From Chryseobacterium jejuense (GTDB taxonomy: Bacteria; Bacteroidota; Bacteroidia; Flavobacteriales; Weeksellaceae), in assembly GCF_900100075.1 (NCBI RefSeq), contig NZ_FNEG01000001.1:620001-684000 (forward strand): 64,000 nt of DNA, read 5' to 3'. Both the position numbers and the translations under genes were made by a program. Below, one piece after another: positions 17,129 to 26,239 of this stretch. The notes under the pieces were generated by a model that saw only the letters and a program-made list of their open reading frames with translations, had not been told where the DNA came from and did no database searches. How positions within the stretch are numbered: the first letter of the stretch is position 1; every line of letters starts with the position of its first letter.

Positions 17129-18646
17129 ATGTCGAAAATTTGGGTTAAAAAACCACTAAGTGCCTATGAGGCAGATATGAAGAAAAGTGAGCTGAAAAAA
17201 GTCCTTGGAAAATGGAGTTTAACAGCAATTGGAGTAGGTGCTATCATTGGAGGTGGAATCTTTGTTCTTACGGGAACAGGAGCCTATTACCATGCAGGGC
17301 CAGCACTTGCAATATCCTTTATTATAGCAGGAATTGCCTGCGTTTTTGCAGCGTTATGCTATGCTGAGTTTGCATCCATTATTCCTGTAGAAGGGTCTGC
17401 TTATGCTTATGCATACGGAACAGTAGGAGAAATTTTTGCATGGGCCATGGGGTGGTGTCTCATCCTCGAGTATGCCATGGCAAGTATGGCGGTCTCCGTG
17501 AGCTGGTCCGGATACTTTAATAAATTTTTGAAAATTTTCAATATTCATTTGCCCGCTTATCTTACATCAGATCCGTCAAGTTATACAGGAGACGGTTTTT
17601 CAATGAACCTGCCTGCGTTTATTCTTGTTCTTTTGATTACCGCGTTATTGGTAAAAGGAACGAAAGAAGCAGCAGGAGCCAATAACCTGATCGTTTTGAT
17701 GAAAACGTCTGCCGTTATCTTTGTAATTATTGCAGGGATATATATTATCTTTTCTAATACTGATCTTTATAATGCAGTAGATGGTGTTAAGAACTGGAAG
17801 CCTTTTATTCCGGATCAGGTTAAGATTAAAAATTCTGAGGGAGATCTGGTCTCGGCTTATGGTATTAAAGGGATTATTTCCGGAGCAGCAGCTATTTTCT
17901 TTGCTTATATTGGTTTTGATGCTGTTTCTACGCAGGCTGGAGAGGCTATTAACCCTAAGAAAGATGTGCCTTTTGCAATTATCGCTTCATTATTGGTGTG
18001 TACGGCTTTATATATTTGTGTATCTCTTGTATTAACAGGGATGATGCATTATACAGACTTTAACCCGGAAGGTAAATATCCTGATGCGATCAAAGCTCCT
18101 GTAGCCTATGCTTTTGAAATTGCAGGGAAACACTGGGCTAGTAATGTGGTAACAATTGCTGCTACTGTAGGATTAATTTCAGTAGTAATGGTAATGATGA
18201 TGGGACAGTCAAGAATCTTCATCGGAATGGCAAAAGACGGATTGATTCCTAAATTCTTCGGTGATCTTCATCCAAAAACAAAAACACCTTACAAAGGAAT
18301 CATTTTGTTGGGAATTGTTGTAGCATTAATCGCTGCATTTACCCCTATTTCAACATTGGCTGATATGACAAGTTTCGGAACCCTGTTTGCCTTTACACTG
18401 GTTTGTATTGCCGTTTGGGTAATGAGAAAAAAAGAACCTAATTTGATCAGACCTTTCAAAGTTCCTGCTTACAAAATAGTTGTGGCACTGGGAGTATTTA
18501 TCAATATTTATTTGATATTTAACTTAAGTGCTCATGCATTGGAGCTTTCGGCTGTATGGTTATTCTTAGGTGGTTTAGTATATTTCCTTTATGGAAAATC
18601 AAATAGTAAACTTAATAATCCTGAAAAATATCAGAACCAAGATTAA
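17129..18646 (+). CDS. APC-superfamily amino acid permease
   Basis: The 505-residue inner-membrane protein has about twelve predicted helices and the APC substrate-binding motif GAIIGGGIFVLTG in helix 1 (residues about 38-50). The second conserved segment is IFFAYIGFDAVSTQAGEAINPKKDVPFAI around residues 255-285. The overall pattern matches the cationic amino acid transporter (CAT/YfnA-like) branch of cation-independent or proton-coupled permeases. Substrate cannot be fixed; a basic or branched amino acid is plausible. A -7-like TATATTTT lies about 27 bases before the start. It is monocistronic and ends at a UUCG-loop terminator. Confidence 0.92.
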   Translation: MSKIWVKKPLSAYEADMKKSELKKVLGKWSLTAIGVGAIIGGGIFVLTGTGAYYHAGPALAISFIIAGIACVFAALCYAEFASIIPVEGSAYAYAYGTVGEIFAWAMGWCLILEYAMASMAVSVSWSGYFNKFLKIFNIHLPAYLTSDPSSYTGDGFSMNLPAFILVLLITALLVKGTKEAAGANNLIVLMKTSAVIFVIIAGIYIIFSNTDLYNAVDGVKNWKPFIPDQVKIKNSEGDLVSAYGIKGIISGAAAIFFAYIGFDAVSTQAGEAINPKKDVPFAIIASLLVCTALYICVSLVLTGMMHYTDFNPEGKYPDAIKAPVAYAFEIAGKHWASNVVTIAATVGLISVVMVMMMGQSRIFIGMAKDGLIPKFFGDLHPKTKTPYKGIILLGIVVALIAAFTPISTLADMTSFGTLFAFTLVCIAVWVMRKKEPNLIRPFKVPAYKIVVALGVFINIYLIFNLSAHALELSAVWLFLGGLVYFLYGKSNSKLNNPEKYQNQD

Positions 18647-18655
18647 TAATAATAT

Positions 18656-18679
18656 AAACCGCTTCGGCGGTTTTTTTTG
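18656..18679 (+). terminator. Intrinsic terminator with TTCG tetraloop
   Basis: AAACCGC-TTCG-GCGGTTT is followed by an uninterrupted T run. It ends the permease transcript only about 10-15 bases before the next gene's start codon. Confidence 0.93.
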
Positions 18680-18694
18680 TCTTACAATATGTCT

Positions 18695-19705
18695 ATGAAA
18701 AAGATTTTCTCCATTGCATTCCTTTCTGTAGGAATGGTTGCATTTTCACAACAGGTGGAAAGCATTGAAACAATTTTTAATGATAAAATTAGCATCAGAG
18801 CTCTTGAGTTATATGATAATAAAGTTTGGTACAGTGGCTCGGAGTCTAAATTCGGGTTTGTAGATCTTAAGGATGCTAAGAATCAAAAACAAATTAAGCT
18901 TTCTGATGATAAGCTTGAGTTTAGAACTCTGGCACAGGATAAAACCTCCTTCTATGCGATCAATATCGTAAGCCCGGCTCGCTTTTTTAAAATTGATAAA
19001 AGGGATTTAAAATCACAGATTGTTTATAAAGATTCTGCAAAAACGGCTTTTTATGATGCTTTACATTTTGTGAACAGTAAATTGGCTTATACCTTCAGTG
19101 ATTCAGACAGTGATCTGTTATTAAAGTTAGCCGTTTATAAAGATGGCAAATGGGGAATGTTTAAAAATAATATAAAGCTGAATGAGGGAGAAGCGGCTTT
19201 TGCAGCCAGTAATACCAATATTTCTTCCACGAAAAAAAATCTTTGGATTGCTACAGGAGGGAAAGCTTCAAGAATTTTAAGACTGAATCTTAAAAGTGAA
19301 AAACTGGAAGTTTTCAAAACACCTTTTATTCAGGGAGAATCTTCACAGGGAATGTATTCCATAGATTTTAGTGATGACCAATTCGGAGTTGCAGTAGGAG
19401 GTGATTATACCAAGCAGGATGCTAATATTAATAATATTGCTACTACACATGATGGTGGAGAAACCTGGCAGATTCAGGCTTCAGGGCAAAATGCAGGATA
19501 TATGACTTGTGTGAAAATCAAACCCGGTTCAAAAGGGAAGGAAATGATTGCTGTAGGTGATCAGCATATCAGCTATTCTTCAGATTTTGGAAAGACATGG
19601 AAGAAAATTTCTGATGAAAAAGGATTGTATGTTGGGCAGTGGATTGATGGGAATAGAGCAGTCTTTGCGGGAAAGGATAGGATTGTGGTAATGAAAATAA
19701 AATGA
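18695..19705 (+). CDS. Exported YCF48/BNR-repeat-like beta-propeller protein
   Basis: The protein (about 336 residues from this start) has a signal peptide (MKKIFSIAFLSVGMVAFSQQ) and then repeated blades of a BNR/YCF48-like propeller. Telling segments are ATTHDGGETWQIQ, ISYSSDFGKTWKKIS and LYVGQWIDGNRAVFAG, whose SxDxGxTW (Asp-box) motifs mark sialidase-type or photosystem-assembly-type blades. NCBI often calls such genes oxidoreductase, but no cofactor-binding motif is seen, so an enzymatic role is unsupported. An ATG two codons upstream (18689) is possible. A TTG at 18677 lies inside the preceding terminator and is rejected. Location periplasmic. Function unknown. Confidence 0.78.
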   Translation: MKKIFSIAFLSVGMVAFSQQVESIETIFNDKISIRALELYDNKVWYSGSESKFGFVDLKDAKNQKQIKLSDDKLEFRTLAQDKTSFYAINIVSPARFFKIDKRDLKSQIVYKDSAKTAFYDALHFVNSKLAYTFSDSDSDLLLKLAVYKDGKWGMFKNNIKLNEGEAAFAASNTNISSTKKNLWIATGGKASRILRLNLKSEKLEVFKTPFIQGESSQGMYSIDFSDDQFGVAVGGDYTKQDANINNIATTHDGGETWQIQASGQNAGYMTCVKIKPGSKGKEMIAVGDQHISYSSDFGKTWKKISDEKGLYVGQWIDGNRAVFAGKDRIVVMKIK

Positions 19706-19930
19706 GAGATAGTATTTCTTAATGGATATCAGATTTCGGATCAATAAAATAAATGGTACTGATAGAATTTATCATTATTTCCGTAACAGGTTTAAATAGT
19801 GTATTTAGACTCATTCTAAACTATAACCTAATATAATTCATAGGCAGAAATTCATAACTAATGGTTAATTTTGTAGGATGGAATTTTAATAATGTTAAAC
19901 TTCCTCACCTTATAAAATTTTTTATTCAAA

Positions 19931-21289
19931 ATGAATTCTTTAATAGATAAGTATAATATTCCCGGGCCACGTTACACGTCTTATCCTACGGTTCCATATT
20001 GGGATGAATCTACATTTTCACCGGAAAGTTGGAAGGAGAGTGTAATCAGGTCGTTTCATGAAAGCAATGCAGAGGAGGGGATTTCTATTTATATCCATTT
20101 GCCTTTCTGCGAGGCATTGTGTACGTTCTGTGCATGTCATAAACGTATTACGAAACAGCACAGTGTTGAAGTTCCGTATCTGGAAAGTGTTTTAAAGGAA
20201 TGGAAACTTTATCTTAAGCTTTTTAATGAAAAGCCAAAACTGAAAGAATTACACCTTGGAGGTGGTACTCCTACATTTTTCTCACCTGAAAATCTGAAAA
20301 CTTTGTTGGAAGGGATCTTTTCAACGGTGGAGATTGCAGAACACCCTGAATTCTCATTTGAAGGACACCCGAATAATACCACGAAGGAACACCTTCAGAC
20401 TTTATATAACCTCGGATTCAGAAGAGTGAGCTTCGGAGTTCAGGATTATGATCCTAAAGTACAAAAAGCCATCAATAGAATTCAGCCTTTTGAGAACGTG
20501 AAAAACGTAACGGAATGGGCTAAGGAAATTGGATACAGAGGAATCAGCCACGATTTGGTTTTCGGACTTCCACACCAGACTTGGGAAGCAATGGAGCATA
20601 CCATCAGAAAAACAATGGAGCTGAAGCCGGATAGGCTTGCATTTTACTCTTATGCACACGTTCCATGGGTAAAAGGAGTTGGACAGAGAGGTTTTGATGA
20701 AAATGACCTTCCTAGTGGAGAAGAAAAACGCCGTTTGTATGAAGATGGTAAAAAACTGCTTCAGGATTTGGGATATATTGAGGTAGGAATGGATCACTTC
20801 TCTTTAGAACATGATGATTTATATCAATCTCTGATTCATAAAAAACTTCACAGAAACTTTATGGGATATACTTCAAGCAATACTCAATTGATGGTAGGAC
20901 TTGGAATGTCTGCAATTTCTGATTCATGGTATGCTTTTGCTCAGAATGTGAAAACGGTGGAAGAATATCAGACGATGGTAGAGGAAGGTAAAATCCCTGT
21001 TGTGAAAGGACACGTTCTGAATGAAGAAGACCTGATTGTAAGAAGACATATTTTAAATCTGATGTGTCAGCTTGAAACCACTTTTACTATAGATAATTCT
21101 TTCCCTGAGCTGGATAATGCATTAGACATGCTGAAGGAAATGGAAAATGACGGGTTGGTTGAAATTTCAGGTAAGGAAATTAAAATTACAGAAGCGGGTA
21201 GAGCTTTCACCCGAAATGTAGCAATGGTTTTTGATCTCAGAATGATGAGAAATAAACCGGAAACAAGAATTTTCTCAATGACGATATAA
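19931..21289 (+). CDS. hemN: Oxygen-independent coproporphyrinogen III oxidase
   Basis: HemN oxidatively decarboxylates coproporphyrinogen III to protoporphyrinogen IX without O2, using radical SAM chemistry. The [4Fe-4S] motif is CEALCTFCAC: Cys60, Cys64 and Cys67 form CxxxCxxC and Cys69 is the additional Cys of true HemN. GGGTPTF, GVQDYDPKVQKAINRIQPFE, YSYAHVPW and GLGMSAIS follow as in E. coli HemN. The length of 452 and the N-terminal NIPGPRYTSYPT fit real HemN and not the shorter HemW relatives. The heme pathway genes are not adjacent. It ends at a strong terminator. The 225 bases upstream hold no gene; a TAATTTTG resembling a -7 element lies at 19866. Confidence 0.96.
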   Translation: MNSLIDKYNIPGPRYTSYPTVPYWDESTFSPESWKESVIRSFHESNAEEGISIYIHLPFCEALCTFCACHKRITKQHSVEVPYLESVLKEWKLYLKLFNEKPKLKELHLGGGTPTFFSPENLKTLLEGIFSTVEIAEHPEFSFEGHPNNTTKEHLQTLYNLGFRRVSFGVQDYDPKVQKAINRIQPFENVKNVTEWAKEIGYRGISHDLVFGLPHQTWEAMEHTIRKTMELKPDRLAFYSYAHVPWVKGVGQRGFDENDLPSGEEKRRLYEDGKKLLQDLGYIEVGMDHFSLEHDDLYQSLIHKKLHRNFMGYTSSNTQLMVGLGMSAISDSWYAFAQNVKTVEEYQTMVEEGKIPVVKGHVLNEEDLIVRRHILNLMCQLETTFTIDNSFPELDNALDMLKEMENDGLVEISGKEIKITEAGRAFTRNVAMVFDLRMMRNKPETRIFSMTI

Positions 21290-21292
21290 AAC

Positions 21293-21322
21293 AAAAAGCG
21301 ATTCAACACTGAATCGCTTTTT
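21293..21322 (+). terminator. hemN terminator
   Basis: Perfect 13-base arms (AAAAAGCGATTCA and TGAATCGCTTTTT) enclose ACAC, followed by further T. Confidence 0.92.
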
Positions 21323-21557
21323 TATTTGTTTAAAGTTGTATTTTACTTTTTGCTATAAAGTAATAAAGCTTACATAGTTTCCAGTTTTTTAACGCATTGC
21401 TCGTAGAGGTATTTCTACGTTATGTAGTATTTTTTCGTTCGCAGAGGCACTTCGTTTAGCAAGGGTTGTCTTGGCTGAGTGTAACGTCCTTGCGAACTTT
21501 TTGAAAAGTATTATTGTTAAAATACTTAGTGCTCTTTAGCGTTAAAACCAACTGTTT

Positions 21558-22937
21558 CTACTTAATAACAATTTTCTGGCTGTAAGATGTATAATTTCCT
21601 GATTTCAGATTGATAAAATAAACCCCTGGAGTAATTCTGGAAATATCAATTCCTTTTTCATTAGTAATGTGGTTTGTTTCTAAAACCCTTCGTCCCTCGG
21701 CGCTAATGATCTCTGCCGTTACCTTTTTATCTTTAATTCCACTGATGAAAATTTCTTTTGAAGCAGGGTTTGGATAAATTTTTATCGTTTCTGAAAGGAG
21801 ATTTTCTTGGGTACCCAATGATCCTGTTGTAATTTTGAAAATCTTCCCGGTATTCAATGCGGCAACATAAAGTTCTTTTTGGAGATCCTGTCCGAAAGAA
21901 GAGAAACCGTTTCCACTGTAGGCAGATGTCCATGTAATAGAATTATCAGCATTCAGTATGCCTATCTGGTCAGAACAAAAGTCTGCAAAGAAATATTTTC
22001 CCTGAAGTGATGGGTAGAGTGAGCCTCTGTAAACATAGCCACCGGTAATAGAGCATTTTCCACCGGAATGATCATATACGGCAATAGGAAATGTCATTGA
22101 AGATTGAGGCGGACATCCTGTAGTCGTATTGTAAAGAGTATTTCCTTCATAACAGCGCCATCCGTAATTGATTCCTGCTTGTGAAAGTGGCATTCTGTTA
22201 ATCTCTTCAATTGCTCCTTGACCAACATCTGCAATCATGGCATTTCCGGTAGTGAGATCAAATGAGAACTTCCATGCATTTCTTAGACCATAGGCCCATA
22301 CTTCATCAGCTCCGTCAACACCAGCACCTGCAAAAGGATTGTCGGATGGAATATTGTATGGGGCTGGATCTGTGACATTCACATCTATTCTCAGCATTTT
22401 CCCTAGCAATACATTTTTATTCTGAGCATTGTTATTAGGATCTCCGCCGCTTCCACCATCTCCTGTTACCACCCAGAGTTTTCCATCAGGTGCAAAATGA
22501 ATACTTCCACCGTTATGGTTGGCAAATGGTTTGGGAATATTCAACAGTATCTTTTCAGAACTGGAATTAGCAACGTCCGGATTGGTTGAGCTAACGCTGT
22601 ACCTTGCCAGGATAATATTTCCTGCGGTGTTGTTATAATACACAAAAAAATACCCATTGGTTGAGTATTGCGGATGGAATGCGAGTCCTAAAAGACCTCT
22701 TTCTCCATTAAAAATAATTTTTGAAGAAATATTAAGGAAATTAGTTGGGTTAATACTCCCATTAGGCTGAATTATTTTTATCATTCCGTCCTGTTGAACC
22801 ACAAATAACCGGCTGTCATTGGCGTTTGTTATCTCGACGGGACTGGTAAGTCCACTGGCAAATTCTTCCAAATTAATACTTTGAGCATTAACGAATAAAG
22901 AAGAAAAGATACTTAGGGTAAAAAGTAATTTTTTCAT
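21558..22937 (-). CDS. Secreted PQQ-dependent sugar dehydrogenase-like protein with T9SS tail
   Basis: The 459-residue protein has a signal peptide (MKKLLFTLSIFSSLFVNAQ), a six-bladed glucose/sorbosone-dehydrogenase-like propeller (about residues 22-370) and a C-terminal type A T9SS sorting domain (IKIYPNPASKEIFISG ... PGVYFINLKSG). Conserved propeller features include RGLLGLAFHP, FANHNGGSIHFAPDGKLWVVTGDGG, EVWAYGLRNAWKFSFD and INYGWRCYEG. In the soluble glucose dehydrogenase these areas bind Ca2+ and PQQ. The family catalytic His is plausibly in the NHNGG segment. PQQ biosynthesis genes are not in the window, so the cofactor and substrate are inferred. It should act outside the cell, fitting oxidation of sugars or aldoses at the surface. 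Confidence 0.9.
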   Translation of the reverse strand: MKKLLFTLSIFSSLFVNAQSINLEEFASGLTSPVEITNANDSRLFVVQQDGMIKIIQPNGSINPTNFLNISSKIIFNGERGLLGLAFHPQYSTNGYFFVYYNNTAGNIILARYSVSSTNPDVANSSSEKILLNIPKPFANHNGGSIHFAPDGKLWVVTGDGGSGGDPNNNAQNKNVLLGKMLRIDVNVTDPAPYNIPSDNPFAGAGVDGADEVWAYGLRNAWKFSFDLTTGNAMIADVGQGAIEEINRMPLSQAGINYGWRCYEGNTLYNTTTGCPPQSSMTFPIAVYDHSGGKCSITGGYVYRGSLYPSLQGKYFFADFCSDQIGILNADNSITWTSAYSGNGFSSFGQDLQKELYVAALNTGKIFKITTGSLGTQENLLSETIKIYPNPASKEIFISGIKDKKVTAEIISAEGRRVLETNHITNEKGIDISRITPGVYFINLKSGNYTSYSQKIVIK

Positions 22938-23116
22938 AATATTTTGATAGTTAAGGTGTTGAAATATGAATGAAAATTTTATACCAATTAAATTTTGTAA
23001 ACTTCACTAAGATACCCTAAAATAATTGTTAAATCTTAAATAGAACTCAGAATACTGATATATCTGAAAATAAACCATTTCTGTTGTTAAAAATTCATAA
23101 AATACAAGAAAATCAT

Positions 23117-23124
23117 TATATTTG
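23117..23124 (+). promoter_or_regulatory. -7-like promoter element of secDF
   Basis: TATATTTG matches TAnnTTTG exactly and lies 29 bases before the secDF ATG. No convincing -33 TTTG is present at 17-23 bases upstream. Confidence 0.45.
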
Positions 23125-23153
23125 CCGACTTAATTTAACGTAGTTATAACAAA

Positions 23154-26051
23154 ATGCAAGGAAAAGGACTTATTACAATTGTTGCTATTGTCCTGGGGTT
23201 GATTTGCTTAAACGAGCTATTACCAACCTGGTACGCCAGCAAAATTGAATCGCAGATCGAAGCTGCGAAAGGAAACGAGAAAGAGATCAAACGAATCAAG
23301 GAGGATACTCTTAATCTTGGGTATACGAAGCTTTATTATTCAAAAGCTAAAGACAAGGAAATGAAATTGGGTCTTGACTTAAAAGGAGGGATCAACGTTC
23401 TATTGGAAATCAACCAGAGAGATTTGGTAAATGATTTAACCAATTTTTCTACAAATCCTGTTCTTATTGAGGCTTTAAATAAGACTGATGAAGCTCAGAA
23501 AAACTCAACAAAATCTTACATCGACAACTTCTTTGAACAGTTCGATGCGGTTAACAAAGCAAAAGGTACAAACCTAAAGCTTGCTGATCCGGAACTTTTC
23601 GGGAACACAAACTTATCTGAAATCAAGTATAATACTACTGATGAGCAGGTAAAAAGTATTGTTAAGAGAAGAATTGATCTTTCTGTAGGAACAGCTTTCG
23701 AGGTAATCAGAACGAGAATTGATAAACTTGGAGCAATCCAGCCAAACGTTCAGAGAGTACCTGGTACAGCTAGAATTTCTGTAGAGATGCCTGGTATGAA
23801 GGATATCGACAAGGTAAAGAAAATGCTTCAGACTTCTGCAAAACTTCAGTTTTGGGAAGTACAGCAAGTACCTGAAGTGGCTCCTTATTTCCAGACATTA
23901 ACAACTATGGTTGCTGCAAAAGGAGATTCTATGGGAGTTGCAAAGAATGTAAACTTCATGAACCTTTTACAGCTTGACAAATTAAGAAGTAATGGTGTTG
24001 CTAACGTAAAATTGTCTGATACTGCTGCTGTAAACAAAATCTTGAACAGCAAAGTAGGAATGGCATCACGTCCTGCAAACATTAAATATACACAGTTCAT
24101 GTGGGGTTACAAACCTGAAGCTACAAGTCCTGATGATTTAGTATTGTATGCAATCAGAAGTAACATCAACCAAAAAGCTCCGGTAGACGGTGCTGTAGAA
24201 ACTGCAAACATTAGCTACGACGAACTTGGAAGAGTAGTGGTAGACATGCAGATGGATTCTAAAGGAGCTAAAGAATGGAAAACTTTAACGGAGAAAAACG
24301 TTGGAAAACCAGTAGCTGTAACACTTGATAACAGAGTATATACTGCTCCAAACGTTGTAAATGCTATCCCTAACGGTAGAACTCAAATCTCTGGTAACTT
24401 CTCTCAGGAAGAAGCTAAGGAATTGGTTGACGTTTTAGGTGCTGGTAAATTACCTGCAGGTGCTAAGGTAGTTCAGGCTACTCAGGTAGGTCCGTCATTA
24501 GGACAGGAATCTATCAACGCTGGTATGATTTCATTTGCAATCGCATTCTTAATTATCATTGTTTATATCATTTTCTATTACGGAGGTGCCGGAGTGTACG
24601 CTGTAATTGCGATGGTAATTAACCTTTTCTATATTTTCGGAATTATGGATTCCGGAGACTTCACACTTACGCTTCCTGGTATCGCGGGTATCGTGTTAAC
24701 GATGGCCATGGCGGTAGATACGAACGTAATTATCTATGAAAGAACGAAAGAAGAATTATTTGCTGGTAAGAGTATCTTAGAAGCTTATAAAGACGGTTTC
24801 AAACACGCATTAAGCGCAATTATTGACGGTCACTCTACTACGTTACTTACGGCGGTTGTATTGTTCTTCTTCGGAACAGGACCTATTAAAGGGTTCGCAT
24901 TGACATTGATGATCGGTATTATCATGACATTGTTTACTTCTGTATTATTATCAAGAGTAATGATCTTCAGCAGACTGAACAAAGGTAAGACCCTTTCTGT
25001 ATGGACTGCTCCTACGAAGAACTTATTCAGAAATACATGGATTGATTTTATCGGAAAGAGAAAATATGCATACATAGTCTCAGCTGTATTAACAGTAATT
25101 TGTGTTGTTTCTATTGTAACTCACGGATTCAAATATGGTATCGACTTTACAGGAGGTAGAAACTATGTTGTAAGATTTGATAAAGAAGTAAATGCTAATG
25201 ATGTTGAAGAAAAATTAGTAAAACTATTCAAAACTGAAGATGGTAAGAACTCTTCAGTAGAAGCTAAAACTTTCGGAAACTCTAAGCAGTTAAAAATCTC
25301 TACTGATTACCTTATTGAAGATGAATCTTTAAAAGCTGACCAGACTATTGAGCAGAAATTATATGAAGGATTAAAAGGAGATCTTCCTGCTAGCCTTTCT
25401 TTAAATGAATTCAAATCTGCGGATAAAGATCACGCTGGTATTATTTCATCTGAAAAAGTAGGACCTACGGTTGCTGATGATATCCAGACACATGGTATTC
25501 TAGCTGTAGTAGCTGCTTTAGGAGGTATTTTCTTATACATCTTATTCAGATTTAGAAAATGGCAGTTCTCTTTAGGTGCAGTGGCAGCATTATTCCACGA
25601 TGCGGTAATCATTTTAGGAACGTATTCATTACTTCATAAATATATGCCGTTCAACATGGAGATCAATCAGGATTTCATTGCTGCAATCCTTACAGTATTA
25701 GGATACTCTATTAACGATACGGTAATTATCTTCGACAGAATTAGAGAATACCTAAGAGAGAAGAAATCTTTAACGTTAGCTGGATTATTTGATGACTCTA
25801 TTTCAAGTACGTTGGGTAGAACATTCAACACTTCATTCACTACGATTTTGGTAATCCTTGCGATCTTCATCTTCGGTGGTGATAACCTAAGAGGATTCAT
25901 GTTTGCTATGTTAATCGGTATTGGATTCGGTACTTATTCATCCATCTTTATTGCATCGGCAATTGCTTATGACTTCCTTAAGAAAGGAAAAGAAGATGAA
26001 GTACACGGAAAAACAACTTCCAATAAAGAAGAAGTACTTGCTTCAAAATAA
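23154..26051 (+). CDS. secDF: Protein translocase SecDF fusion
   Basis: SecD and SecF use the proton gradient to pull proteins out of the SecYEG channel on the periplasmic side. Here both are one 965-residue polypeptide. The SecD half has helix 1 (ITIVAIVLGLICLNEL), the periplasmic P1 region with GLDLKGGINVLLEINQRDL, and five more helices with TLPGIAGIVLTMAMAVDTNVIIYERTKEEL. The SecF half starts near residue 640 (YAYIVSAVLTVICVVSIVTHGFKYGIDFTGG) and includes AAILTVLGYSINDTVIIFDRIRE. The paired Asp residues in the AVDTNV and INDTVIIFDR motifs belong to the proton path. Fusion is common in Bacteroidota and Bacillota. It ends at a GAAA-loop terminator. Its P1 region is larger than that of the Gram-positive fusions. 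Confidence 0.96.
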   Translation: MQGKGLITIVAIVLGLICLNELLPTWYASKIESQIEAAKGNEKEIKRIKEDTLNLGYTKLYYSKAKDKEMKLGLDLKGGINVLLEINQRDLVNDLTNFSTNPVLIEALNKTDEAQKNSTKSYIDNFFEQFDAVNKAKGTNLKLADPELFGNTNLSEIKYNTTDEQVKSIVKRRIDLSVGTAFEVIRTRIDKLGAIQPNVQRVPGTARISVEMPGMKDIDKVKKMLQTSAKLQFWEVQQVPEVAPYFQTLTTMVAAKGDSMGVAKNVNFMNLLQLDKLRSNGVANVKLSDTAAVNKILNSKVGMASRPANIKYTQFMWGYKPEATSPDDLVLYAIRSNINQKAPVDGAVETANISYDELGRVVVDMQMDSKGAKEWKTLTEKNVGKPVAVTLDNRVYTAPNVVNAIPNGRTQISGNFSQEEAKELVDVLGAGKLPAGAKVVQATQVGPSLGQESINAGMISFAIAFLIIIVYIIFYYGGAGVYAVIAMVINLFYIFGIMDSGDFTLTLPGIAGIVLTMAMAVDTNVIIYERTKEELFAGKSILEAYKDGFKHALSAIIDGHSTTLLTAVVLFFFGTGPIKGFALTLMIGIIMTLFTSVLLSRVMIFSRLNKGKTLSVWTAPTKNLFRNTWIDFIGKRKYAYIVSAVLTVICVVSIVTHGFKYGIDFTGGRNYVVRFDKEVNANDVEEKLVKLFKTEDGKNSSVEAKTFGNSKQLKISTDYLIEDESLKADQTIEQKLYEGLKGDLPASLSLNEFKSADKDHAGIISSEKVGPTVADDIQTHGILAVVAALGGIFLYILFRFRKWQFSLGAVAALFHDAVIILGTYSLLHKYMPFNMEINQDFIAAILTVLGYSINDTVIIFDRIREYLREKKSLTLAGLFDDSISSTLGRTFNTSFTTILVILAIFIFGGDNLRGFMFAMLIGIGFGTYSSIFIASAIAYDFLKKGKEDEVHGKTTSNKEEVLASK

Positions 26052-26072
26052 TACAAACTACAATAAATTAGT

Positions 26073-26101
26073 AAAAGCCTTTCGAAAGAAAGGCTTTTTT
26101 T
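26073..26101 (+). terminator. secDF terminator
   Basis: AAAAGCCTTTC-GAAA-GAAAGGCTTTT followed by seven T; a GAAA tetraloop stem of 11 pairs. Confidence 0.93.
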
Positions 26102-26239
26102 ATTTCCGGCTTTAAGATGTTGGAAATAATATAAAAACTAAAGGTTTTTTAATATGATTCTATCAGTTAGTGTTATACTTCTTTAATATTGTATAATTTA
26201 TAATCATTATTTTTAAGATTTGATTAATTTTGCAGTATC

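Noticed and set aside
18677..18694. TTG start giving a longer N terminus of the YCF48-like protein
   Set aside because: The TTG lies in the T run of the preceding terminator, and the signal peptide begins properly at the ATG at 18695 (or 18689).
23154..26051. Unusual SecD-SecF fusion
   Set aside because: The fusion is common in Bacteroidota and is not a special feature of this genome.
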